Assembly (NCBI RefSeq): GCF_002266465.3
Contig: NZ_CP029427.2
Coordinates: forward strand, 5,830,501-5,894,500
DNA: 64,000 nucleotides
Reading direction: 5' to 3'
DNA from: Bradyrhizobium symbiodeficiens
GTDB taxonomy: Bacteria; Pseudomonadota; Alphaproteobacteria; Rhizobiales; Xanthobacteraceae
The translations under genes were made by a program, and so were the position numbers. The notes beneath the pieces are model-generated. The model worked only from the letters and a program-made list of their open reading frames with translations, did not search any database and was not told the DNA's origin. This document shows, piece by piece, positions 16,954 through 24,725 of this stretch; the first letter of the stretch is position 1, and every line of letters starts with the position of its first letter.

Positions 16954-16980
16954 GCGTACCCAAGCGAAGGCCGACAATTC

Positions 16981-18492
16981 GTGACAAAAGACCCGCAAGC
17001 CAAGCGCAAGCCCGAAAATTGCGCCTTCGTCATCTTTGGCGTGACCGGCGACCTCACCCATCGCCTGGTGATGCCGTCCCTCTACAATCTCGCTGCCGAG
17101 AACCTGTTGCCGGAAAAATTCTGCGTCGTCGGCGTGGCCCGCAAAGGCCAATCGGATGACGAGCTGCGCGACAGCCTGATGAAAGGCCTGCGGCAGTTCG
17201 CGACAAGGCCGGTCGACGACGACATCGCCAAACAGCTGCTGCAATGCGTCACCTTCGTCGAGGCCGATCCGAAGGACCCGCCCTCGTTCGACCGCTTGCG
17301 CGAGCATCTGGACTCGCTGGAGTGTTCGCAAGGCACCGGCGGCAACCGCCTGTTCTATCTCGCCACGCCGCCCGCCGCGTTCGCGCCGACCGCGCGCGAG
17401 CTCGGCCGCACCGGCATGATGAAGGAGAACGGCGCCTGGCGGCGGCTGGTGATCGAAAAGCCGTTCGGCACCGACCTCGCCTCGGCCCGCGCGCTGAACG
17501 CCGAGCTGCTGAAGATCATGGACGAGCACCAGATCTACCGGATCGATCATTATCTCGGCAAGGAGACGGTACAGAACATCCTGGTGCTGCGCTTTGCCAA
17601 CGGCATGTTCGAGCCGATCTGGAATCGCAACCACATCGACCACATCCAGATCACGGTGGAGGAGAAGCTCGGCGTCGGCCATCGCGGCGGCTTCTACGAT
17701 TCCACCGGCGCGATGCGTGACATGGTGCCGAACCATCTGTTCCAGCTGATGTCGCTGGTCGCGATGGAGCCGCCGGCACGGTTCGACGCCCATTCGGTGC
17801 GCTCCGAGAAGGCCGACGTACTCAACTCGATCCAGCAGCCGAGCCGGGAGGAAGCGCTGAAGAACTCGGTGCGCGCGCAATATCTCGCAGGCCGCATCGG
17901 TGACGACGAGATCACGGACTATCGCAAGACCGAGGACGTCAAGCCCGGCAGCACCACCGAGACCTTCGTTGCGCTGAAGCTGATGATCGACAATTGGCGC
18001 TGGGCCGGCGTTCCCTTCTATTTGCGTACCGGCAAGGCGCTCGGCCACAAGCGCACCGAGGTCGCAATCAAGTTCAAGCAGGCGCCGCTGTCGATGTTCT
18101 CGGGCACGGACATCGATCGCCTGTCGCAGAATTTCCTCACCATCGGCATCGCGCCGACCGAGACCATCGAGCTGCAATTCAACGCCAAGATCCCGGGGCC
18201 GAGCATCACCATCGACGGCGTCGAGATGAAGTTCCGCTACGGCGACTATTTCCGGGCGGATCCCTCGACCGGCTACGAGACGCTGATCTACGACTGCATG
18301 ATCGGCGACAACATCCTGTTCCAGCGCGCCGACGGCATCGAGGCCGGATGGCAGGCGGTGCAGCCGTTCCTGGACGCCTGGAAAAGCGCGGGCAGCAACG
18401 GCATTGAGACCTATGAAGCCGGCAGCGACGGCCCGAACTGCGCCGACGAGCTGCTGCGGCGGGACGGGCGAAGCTGGCGGAAGTATTCGTGA
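16981..18492 (+). CDS. zwf: glucose-6-phosphate 1-dehydrogenase
   Basis: 503 residues from a GTG start at 16981. Dinucleotide-binding motif near the N-terminus (FVIFGVTGDLTHR), substrate-binding/catalytic RIDHYLGKETVQN, and the following RNHIDHIQITVEEKLG. Oxidises glucose-6-P to 6-phosphogluconolactone. It lies 27 bp after gnd, and its stop codon overlaps the pgl start (TGATG), so the lactonase is made in step with it. Confidence 0.97.
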   Translation: MTKDPQAKRKPENCAFVIFGVTGDLTHRLVMPSLYNLAAENLLPEKFCVVGVARKGQSDDELRDSLMKGLRQFATRPVDDDIAKQLLQCVTFVEADPKDPPSFDRLREHLDSLECSQGTGGNRLFYLATPPAAFAPTARELGRTGMMKENGAWRRLVIEKPFGTDLASARALNAELLKIMDEHQIYRIDHYLGKETVQNILVLRFANGMFEPIWNRNHIDHIQITVEEKLGVGHRGGFYDSTGAMRDMVPNHLFQLMSLVAMEPPARFDAHSVRSEKADVLNSIQQPSREEALKNSVRAQYLAGRIGDDEITDYRKTEDVKPGSTTETFVALKLMIDNWRWAGVPFYLRTGKALGHKRTEVAIKFKQAPLSMFSGTDIDRLSQNFLTIGIAPTETIELQFNAKIPGPSITIDGVEMKFRYGDYFRADPSTGYETLIYDCMIGDNILFQRADGIEAGWQAVQPFLDAWKSAGSNGIETYEAGSDGPNCADELLRRDGRSWRKYS

Positions 18493-19241
18493 TGGCAACG
18501 GCCGAACAGCCGAAGCTGATCGTCGAAGCTGATGCCGGGGCGCTGGCGCAGACGGCGGCCGAACGGGTGATGGCGCGGATCGCGGCCAACCCCGCGCGCA
18601 TCGCGATCTGCCTTACCGGCGGCTCCAGCCCGAAGAAGCTCTATCAACTGCTCGGCGGCGATCCCTGGCGCGGCAAGATCCCGTGGGACCGCGTGCACTG
18701 GTTCATCGGCGACGAGCGATTCGTGTCCGAGAGCGATCCGCTCAACAACATGGCGGTCGCGCGCGCGACGTTTCTCGATGGCAATGCGCCCGTCGGCCAT
18801 ATCCACCCGATCCCGACCATTGCTGACAATCCGGACCGAAGCGCCGAAGCCTATGCGCGCGAGCTACAGGCCTTCTACGGTTCTGAACGCCTCGATCCGG
18901 CGCGGCCGCTGTTCGACCTGGTGCTGATGGGCGCCGGCCCGGATGGCCACACCGCCTCGCTCTTTCCGGGCTTCCCCGCAATCGAGGAGACCGAACGCTG
19001 GGTCATCGGGGTGCCCAAGGCCAATGTCGCGCCTTTCGTGCCGCGGGTCTCGCTCACCCTGCCCGTTCTGGCGTCCTGCCGCGAAATGCTGTTCCAGATT
19101 GCCGGGCACGACAAGCAGCCGATCTTGACGCGCCTCTTCAATGGCGAGACTCTGCCCGCATTACGCGCGCGCTCGAATGGTGAGACTGTCTGGCTGGTCG
19201 ACCAGGCCGCGCTTCCGGAGGGAATTCGTGGGCCGCGTTGA
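18492..19241 (+). CDS. pgl: 6-phosphogluconolactonase
   Basis: 249 residues from the ATG at 18492, overlapping the zwf stop; the in-frame GTG one codon upstream is possible. Typical motifs are LTGGSSPKKLYQLL, VHWFIGDERFV and LMGAGPDGHTASLFPG, which place it in the DevB-type glucosamine-6-P-isomerase-like family. It hydrolyses 6-phosphogluconolactone. The next gene, gluconokinase, begins 14 bases inside its 3' end. Confidence 0.95.
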   Translation: MATAEQPKLIVEADAGALAQTAAERVMARIAANPARIAICLTGGSSPKKLYQLLGGDPWRGKIPWDRVHWFIGDERFVSESDPLNNMAVARATFLDGNAPVGHIHPIPTIADNPDRSAEAYARELQAFYGSERLDPARPLFDLVLMGAGPDGHTASLFPGFPAIEETERWVIGVPKANVAPFVPRVSLTLPVLASCREMLFQIAGHDKQPILTRLFNGETLPALRARSNGETVWLVDQAALPEGIRGPR

Positions 19242-19758
19242 AGCACCTTGTGCATTGATCGTGATGGGCGTGTCGGGTTCGGGCAAGAGCACGGTTGCGG
19301 AAGCACTCGGCGAGCGGCTCGGCTGGCGTTTCGAGGACGGCGACAGCTTCCATCCCCCCAGCAATGTCGAGAAGATGCGGGCCGGTCACCCTCTCACCGA
19401 CGAGGACCGCTGGCCCTGGCTCAACGCCATCGCCGACGAGATCGCGCGGGTCTGCGACAAGGGCGGGCATGTCATCATCGCCTGCTCGGCGTTGAAGCAC
19501 ACCTATCGCGACGTGTTGCTGCGGGGGCGCGACGACGTCCGCTTCGTGTTCCTGAAGGGCACCAGAGAGCTGATCGCCGAGCGGCTCGCGCACCGCAAGG
19601 GCCATTTCATGCCGCCCGGGCTGCTGACCAGCCAGTTCGACACGCTGGAGCCGCCGGAAGCGGGCGAGCACGTGATCACCGTCTCGATCGACGAAACCGT
19701 CGAAGCGATCGTGGACGGCGTGGTGCGGCAGTTGAAGCTTGGCGGGACGAAGCGCTGA
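19228..19758 (+). CDS. gntK: gluconokinase
   Basis: 176 residues from GTG 19228, which follows GGAGGG by five bases; the longer frame upstream lies inside pgl. P-loop VMGVSGSGKST near the N-terminus, then FEDGDSFHPPSNVEKMRAG and the ALKHTYRDVLL segment typical of GntK-type gluconokinases. It phosphorylates gluconate to 6-phosphogluconate, giving a second entry into the pathway encoded just upstream. Length matches the family. Confidence 0.93.
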   Translation: MGRVEAPCALIVMGVSGSGKSTVAEALGERLGWRFEDGDSFHPPSNVEKMRAGHPLTDEDRWPWLNAIADEIARVCDKGGHVIIACSALKHTYRDVLLRGRDDVRFVFLKGTRELIAERLAHRKGHFMPPGLLTSQFDTLEPPEAGEHVITVSIDETVEAIVDGVVRQLKLGGTKR

Positions 19759-19783
19759 GACCTGGAAACCTGAAGGTTCTGTC

Positions 19784-20599
19784 ATGACGCAAATCTCCCT
19801 CGTGGTCTCCGACGTCGACGGCACGCTGCTGACCAAGGACAAGACGCTGACGGATCGCGCGAGGTCTGCGGTGCAGCGGCTGCACAAGGCCGGCGTTGGC
19901 TTCACCATCACCTCCAGCCGTCCCGCCATCGGTATGCGCTTTCTGATAGAGCCGTTGGCGCTGTGGCTCCCGGTCGGCCCGTTCAACGGTTCCTCGATCG
20001 TCGATCCCGAGATGAACCCGGTCGAACAGCACCTGATCCCCGCAAGCGCCGCCGAGCGGTCCTTGCAGATCCTGCGCGAGTTCGGCGCCGACATCTGGCT
20101 GTTCACCTATGACAAATGGCTGATCGACAACCCCAGCGGCAAATACGTCGCGCATGAGCAGCACACGATCCGCTCCGATCCCACCATCGTGACGGACTTT
20201 TCTCCTTACCTGTCGAGCGCCTGCAAGATCGTCGGCGCCAGCGCCGATGCGGCGGGCTTAGAGGCTTGCGAGAAGGCGATGCAGCAGGCGCTCGGCAGCG
20301 AGGCCACCGCGGTGCGCTCGCAGACCTATTATCTCGACATCACCCCACCCGGCTTCAACAAGGGCACCTTCGTCGAGGCGATGGCCAAGCGTTTGGGCAT
20401 TGCGACCGGCGCCGTCGCTACCATCGGCGACATGCAGAACGACCTCGCGATGTTCGCCGTCAGCGGCGTCTCGATCGCCATGGGCAATGCCAGCGACAGC
20501 GTCAAGGACCAGGCGACGCACGTCACGGCCAGCAACGAGCAGGACGGTTTTGCCGAGGCGATGGAGATGATCTTGAAGCGGAATGGGGCGGGTAGCTAA
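19784..20599 (+). CDS. Cof-type HAD-superfamily hydrolase
   Basis: 271 residues from ATG 19784. HAD motif I is VVSDVDGTLLTKD, motif II lies in FTITSSRP, and motif IV is ATIGDMQNDLAMF. The C2 cap and the length place it among Cof/YidA-type sugar-phosphate phosphatases. The substrate is unknown, but its place at the end of the pentose-phosphate operon suggests a phosphosugar. It starts 25 bp after gluconokinase. Confidence 0.9.
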   Translation: MTQISLVVSDVDGTLLTKDKTLTDRARSAVQRLHKAGVGFTITSSRPAIGMRFLIEPLALWLPVGPFNGSSIVDPEMNPVEQHLIPASAAERSLQILREFGADIWLFTYDKWLIDNPSGKYVAHEQHTIRSDPTIVTDFSPYLSSACKIVGASADAAGLEACEKAMQQALGSEATAVRSQTYYLDITPPGFNKGTFVEAMAKRLGIATGAVATIGDMQNDLAMFAVSGVSIAMGNASDSVKDQATHVTASNEQDGFAEAMEMILKRNGAGS

Positions 20600-20648
20600 A
20601 GTCAACTGACCTTGAGTCCGTTAATCGAGCCACGGGCTCGCTGTATCT

Positions 20649-20664
20649 CTCCCGCTTGCGGGAG
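20649..20664. repeat. short perfect hairpin in convergent gap
   Basis: CTCCCGC-TT-GCGGGAG lies between the convergent HAD and GH15 genes, followed by another GC-rich inverted stretch (GCCGCGTAGCGGC). No T-tract is present on either strand. It looks like a fragment of a dispersed REP-like element; a rho-independent terminator is not supported. Confidence 0.4.
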
Positions 20665-20729
20665 CGGTCGCCGCGTAGCGGCGGGTGGAGGCAATCCAGC
20701 CCACGCCTGTCACGCGCTCGTCCAAGTCG

Positions 20730-22529
20730 CTACTTCGACCGCTGCATCGCCGGCTTCTCGCTCTTCTGCCTCGCCGTCGACAAATTCTGCGCCGTGTTGA
20801 TCAGGGCGATGTGGGTCAGCGCCTGCGGGAAATTGCCGGTCTGGCGTCGCGCGACTGAATCGTATTCCTCCGCCAATAGCCCGACATCGTTCGCGATGCC
20901 GGCCACGCGATCGAGCAAGGCCTGCGCCCGGTCGAGATCGCCAGCCAGCACGTGGGCATCGGCCAGCCACAGGCTACAGGCCAGGAACGCGCCTTCGAGC
21001 GGCGGCTGCCCCGCCGGCAGCTCGCGCGGATCGTGCCTGAGCACGAAGCCGTCGCGCATCAAGCGTGTCTCGACCGCGGCGATGGTGCCGCGGATGCGCG
21101 GATCGTCGGGCGGCAGGAAGCCGACGGCCGGCAGCAGCAGCACACTGGCGTCCAGCATTTTCGAGCCGTAAGATTCCACGAAGGCATTTTCCTCCGCGTC
21201 AAATCCCTTGTTGCAGACGTCGCGATGAATGGCCTCGCGCAGGGCGCGCCAGTGCAGCAGCGGCGCTTTGAAGCCGAAAGTCTCGGCGCTCTTGATGCCG
21301 CGGTCGAAGGCGACCCAGGTCATCACCTTGGAGAACACGTAGTGCTTCGGCTCTCCGCGCCGCTCCCAGATGCCGTGGTCGGGCCGGTCCCAGACCTCGG
21401 CCAGATGCTGGAGCACCGCGCATTCCAGCGCCCAGGTCTCCTCGTCGAGCTTCAGCTTGGCCATGCGCGACTGGTGAAAGGCGTCGATCAGTTCGCCGTA
21501 GACGTCGAGCTGAAGCTGCGCATGCGCGGCATTGCCGACGCGCACCGGCTTGGCGCCTTCATAGCCGTCGAGCCAGCCCGCCTCCCATTCCAGGAGCCGC
21601 CGCTGGCCCCAGATGCCGTACATGATCTGCATGTTGCCGGGCGAGCCGGCGGCGGCGCGCAGCAGCCAATTGTGCCAGGCCGACGCTTCCTCGGTGTAGC
21701 CCGAGTTCATCAGCGCCAGCAGCGTGAAGGTCGCATCGCGCAGCCAGCAGAAGCGGTAATCCCAGTTCCTCGCGCCGCCGAGCTTTTCCGGTAATGACGT
21801 GGTGGGCGCGGCGACGATGCCGCCGGTCGGGGCGAAGGTCAGCGCCTTCAGCGTGATCAGCGAGCGCATGATGAGATCGCGATACTCACCGTCATGCGTG
21901 GAGCGGCCGCTCCATTCCTGCCAGAATTTCTCGGTCTCCTGGAGCGCGATGTCCGGGTCGATCGCTTCAGGCGGATCGAGATGCGAGGGGCCGTAGGTCA
22001 GCACGAACGGCACGGTCTCGCCGGCCCTCACCTCGAAGTCGGACACCGTGGTCAGGTCCTCCCCGCGGGTTTCGACCGGCGTGCGCAGCACGGTCATGTC
22101 CTGGCCGGCGATCGCCATCAGGGAATGGTCGATCCGCCGCACCCAGGGAATGTCCACGCCGAAGCCGAAGCGGATCACGAGCTCCATCCGCATCTTCACC
22201 GTGCCGTTGACCCCGCGTACCAGCCGCACGATGTCGGATGCCTTGCCGCGCGGCGGCATGAAGTCGATCAGAGCGACGGTCCCGCTCTTCGTTTCAAAAC
22301 GCGTTTCGAGGATGAGGGTCTCGCCGAGATAACGCCGCGATGTCGTCGTGACGTCCTCGCCAGGCGCGATCAGCCAGCGCCCGTTCTTGTGGGTGCCGAG
22401 GATGGCGGCAAAGCAGGCGTCGGAATCGAAGGCGGGCCAGCACAGCCAATCGATCGAGCCGTCGCGCCCGACCAGCGCCGCGGTCTCGCAATCCCCGATC
22501 AGCGCATAGTCTTCGATTTTCTGGGTCAA
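20730..22529 (-). CDS. glycoside hydrolase family 15 protein
   Basis: 599 residues. N-terminal IEDYALIGDCETAALVGRDGSIDWLCWPAFDSDACFA is the signature of bacterial GH15 glucoamylase/trehalase-like proteins. The (alpha/alpha)6 catalytic part has LPEKLGGARNWDYRFCWLRDATFTL with the expected acidic residues, and the family's VWDRPDHGIWERRGEPKHYVFSKVMTWVAFDRG. It probably removes glucose from alpha-glucans, or cleaves trehalose as some actinobacterial members do. There is no signal peptide, so it is cytoplasmic. It lies 30 bp downstream of malQ and is probably co-transcribed. Confidence 0.92.
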   Translation of the reverse strand: MTQKIEDYALIGDCETAALVGRDGSIDWLCWPAFDSDACFAAILGTHKNGRWLIAPGEDVTTTSRRYLGETLILETRFETKSGTVALIDFMPPRGKASDIVRLVRGVNGTVKMRMELVIRFGFGVDIPWVRRIDHSLMAIAGQDMTVLRTPVETRGEDLTTVSDFEVRAGETVPFVLTYGPSHLDPPEAIDPDIALQETEKFWQEWSGRSTHDGEYRDLIMRSLITLKALTFAPTGGIVAAPTTSLPEKLGGARNWDYRFCWLRDATFTLLALMNSGYTEEASAWHNWLLRAAAGSPGNMQIMYGIWGQRRLLEWEAGWLDGYEGAKPVRVGNAAHAQLQLDVYGELIDAFHQSRMAKLKLDEETWALECAVLQHLAEVWDRPDHGIWERRGEPKHYVFSKVMTWVAFDRGIKSAETFGFKAPLLHWRALREAIHRDVCNKGFDAEENAFVESYGSKMLDASVLLLPAVGFLPPDDPRIRGTIAAVETRLMRDGFVLRHDPRELPAGQPPLEGAFLACSLWLADAHVLAGDLDRAQALLDRVAGIANDVGLLAEEYDSVARRQTGNFPQALTHIALINTAQNLSTARQKSEKPAMQRSK

Positions 22530-22559
22530 TGTCTTTCGCGCCTGGAAATCCCCGCCCGA

Positions 22560-24521
22560 TCAACTCCCGCCATTCCGCGAACGTTCCCGCGTTGCCGCTC
22601 GCAAGGCCGTGAGGTCGACCTTCGAGGCAATCTGGTCGAGCGCGACGGGAAGTCGCTGGCGCCAGTTCGGATGTTCGTCGATCGTGCCGGGAATATTGGG
22701 CTGGTCGAGCACGCCGAGCAGATCCTCCATCGACACCGCGAGCAGCCGCGACGGCGTGCGCGACAGGAATGCAAGCACCGAATAGAGGTCGTTGGCGGTA
22801 ATGCCGTTCTGGCGCAGGATCTCGTCGAGCATGCCGAGCGCATCCCAGCGGTCCTGCTCGTTCTCGCCCGGATCGAGCCCGAGCGAGCGCTTTACCTTGA
22901 GATCGCTGAAGGAGCGCCAGCCCGCATAAGTGCACAGATCGTGCGTGTTCAGCGTCACCAGCGCGTTCGGCCTGTAGAAGTCGGTACTGCGGAAATGTCC
23001 GGCATCGTCACGCTCGAACATCATGACGAGATAAGACCAGATGCCGAAATCCTGCATGGTTTCGCGGAAACCTTCCGGCACGGTGCCGAGATCTTCACCG
23101 ATCACGATGCACTTATGCGCCGCGCTCTCGCGCGCGATGGCGCCGAGCAGCGCCTCGAACGGCATCTGCACATAGGCGCCGTTGTCGGGCTTGAAGCCGC
23201 GCGGCACCAGATAGAGCCGCTTCAGCCCGAGGACATGATCAATCCGGATGGCGCCGGCATGGCGCATCGAGGCCGCCAGCATATCGGCAAAGGGCACGAA
23301 GGACTGCGATTCCAGGCCACCGGCATTGAAGCCGGCGAGACCCCAGTCCTGACCGGCGGTGTTGAGCACATCGGGCGGCGCGCCGACGGCGAGATGACGC
23401 GAGATCGCAATCTGCTCGTTCCAGGCATCAAAGCCGTTGGACTGCACGCCGACGGCGACGTCGAGATACAATCCGACCCGCATACCGAGCTGGCTGGCAA
23501 GCTCCTTGGCCGCATGCAATTGGTTGTCGGCCGTCCATTGCACGAATTCGACGAACTCGACCTCGCGCTTGTCGGGACCGTTGCGCAGCTCGGCGCATTT
23601 GGCGTCGTCCGGCTGCTGCCATTCCACCGGCCATTCCCACCACGGCGACACGAAACGATGGCGCAGCACCTCGAAGCAGGCAAAGCGGGACAACAGCGGC
23701 GCGCGGTCGGCGCGGAATGCGTCGAACTGATTGCGGCGGGCGCCGCTCGCCTTTGTCACGAAAGCGTCAAAGGCGGCGCGCAAAGCCCGCCATTTCAGCG
23801 CCGCCATGTCGGCATAGGGGACCCGGTCGCCCTCGCGCAGCCGCGCGGCGGTCGCTGCGGCATTCGGCACGAGGTCTGCCGAGAATTCGGGGATCGCCTC
23901 GACGTCGATATAGAGCGGGTTGAGAAACAGCCGGCTGTTCGGCGAATAGGGGCTGCAATCGGCCGGATGGTCGTCGAACAGGACATGCAGCGGATTGAGC
24001 CCGACGCCGTCTGCCCCGAGCTGCTTGGCAAGCCGGACGAGACCGGCCAGATCGGTGAAATCTCCGATGCCCCAATTCCGGTCCGAGCGAATGCTGTAGA
24101 GCTGCACGGCGAGCAGCCAGCCACGGTCGAAATCACCGCCGAAGGCCCGCTCGGGCGCCACGATCATCGGGACTTCTTCCGTCGCACCTTCGGCGTCGGT
24201 CAATGTCAACCGATGGTAGCCGAGCGGCAGGTCAGCAGGCCATGCGATCACGGGCTCGCGCGTCTCGCCTTGCGCGATCACCTTCGCGTTGCCGGTGATT
24301 GTCCATTTGAGGGGCACCCCGCCGGTGGCCGCCAGCTCGGTCCGCGAATGTCTCAAGGCGCGAAGCACCACGGGTCCCTCGACGAAGCGATAGACCCGCT
24401 TTTCCGGCAGGGCGTCGAGGATGGATTTGAGCGCCACGGGATCGGTGACCCGCAGCTTTCCGAGGGCATCCACGAATTCGGATTGAACGCCCTTGATCTG
24501 GGCTTGAGCTAAAAGATCCAT
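22560..24521 (-). CDS. malQ: 4-alpha-glucanotransferase (GH77, amylomaltase)
   Basis: 653 residues. GH77 motifs are complete: nucleophile region AIRIDHVLGLKRLYLVP, acid/base IGEDLGTVPEGF, and third carboxylate LNTHDLCTYAGW. The N-terminal ~150 residues form an extra beta domain seen in the longer MalQ type. It moves maltodextrin segments between glucan chains, complementing GlgX, GlgB and TreY nearby. It is divergent from the glgE-like gene and shares a 204-bp intergenic region with it; a candidate stress promoter lies 78 bp upstream. Confidence 0.95.
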   Translation of the reverse strand: MDLLAQAQIKGVQSEFVDALGKLRVTDPVALKSILDALPEKRVYRFVEGPVVLRALRHSRTELAATGGVPLKWTITGNAKVIAQGETREPVIAWPADLPLGYHRLTLTDAEGATEEVPMIVAPERAFGGDFDRGWLLAVQLYSIRSDRNWGIGDFTDLAGLVRLAKQLGADGVGLNPLHVLFDDHPADCSPYSPNSRLFLNPLYIDVEAIPEFSADLVPNAAATAARLREGDRVPYADMAALKWRALRAAFDAFVTKASGARRNQFDAFRADRAPLLSRFACFEVLRHRFVSPWWEWPVEWQQPDDAKCAELRNGPDKREVEFVEFVQWTADNQLHAAKELASQLGMRVGLYLDVAVGVQSNGFDAWNEQIAISRHLAVGAPPDVLNTAGQDWGLAGFNAGGLESQSFVPFADMLAASMRHAGAIRIDHVLGLKRLYLVPRGFKPDNGAYVQMPFEALLGAIARESAAHKCIVIGEDLGTVPEGFRETMQDFGIWSYLVMMFERDDAGHFRSTDFYRPNALVTLNTHDLCTYAGWRSFSDLKVKRSLGLDPGENEQDRWDALGMLDEILRQNGITANDLYSVLAFLSRTPSRLLAVSMEDLLGVLDQPNIPGTIDEHPNWRQRLPVALDQIASKVDLTALRAATRERSRNGGS

Positions 24522-24599
24522 TCGGCACGCAGCTTGCAGGCCATTCTCTGGCCGGGGGCATTGATTTTAACGAGGTCGCGGAAGAGGTTAGTGAGGGGT

Positions 24600-24634
24600 A
24601 ACTCGCAAGCCGCGCCTGCCGTTCCCTTGGGAAC
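24600..24634. promoter_or_regulatory. palindrome with candidate EcfG-type promoter for malQ
   Basis: GTTCCCTTGGGAAC (24621-24634) is a perfect palindrome. Its minus-strand GGAAC (24625-24621) is followed after 17 bp by AGTT (24603-24600), matching GGAAC-N17-NGTT towards malQ. The plus-strand GGAAC has only CTTT at the same distance, a poor match. A leader of about 70 bases would precede malQ. Confidence 0.38.
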
Positions 24635-24725
24635 CAATGACACACAAGCGGCTTTCTATAGTGGTATCAAGTGTAGGTTCCCGGCAAGGGAAACGGGCTC
24701 CTGCTTTCTTGTCAATGGCATCACC

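Noticed and set aside
16684..18498. 604-residue open frame opposite gnd/zwf
   Set aside because: Antisense shadow; crosses the junction of two real genes.
20649..20690. Rho-independent terminator between the HAD and GH15 genes
   Set aside because: A hairpin exists but no T-tract follows on either strand; listed only as a repeat-like hairpin.
21894..24512. 872-residue open frame on the plus strand opposite malQ and GH15
   Set aside because: It is the antisense mirror of two well-supported GH genes in GC-rich DNA; no family pattern and no ribosome-binding site.
24630..24655. EcfG promoter towards the glgE-like gene
   Set aside because: GGAAC is followed at 17 bp by CTTT, which lacks the required GTT.
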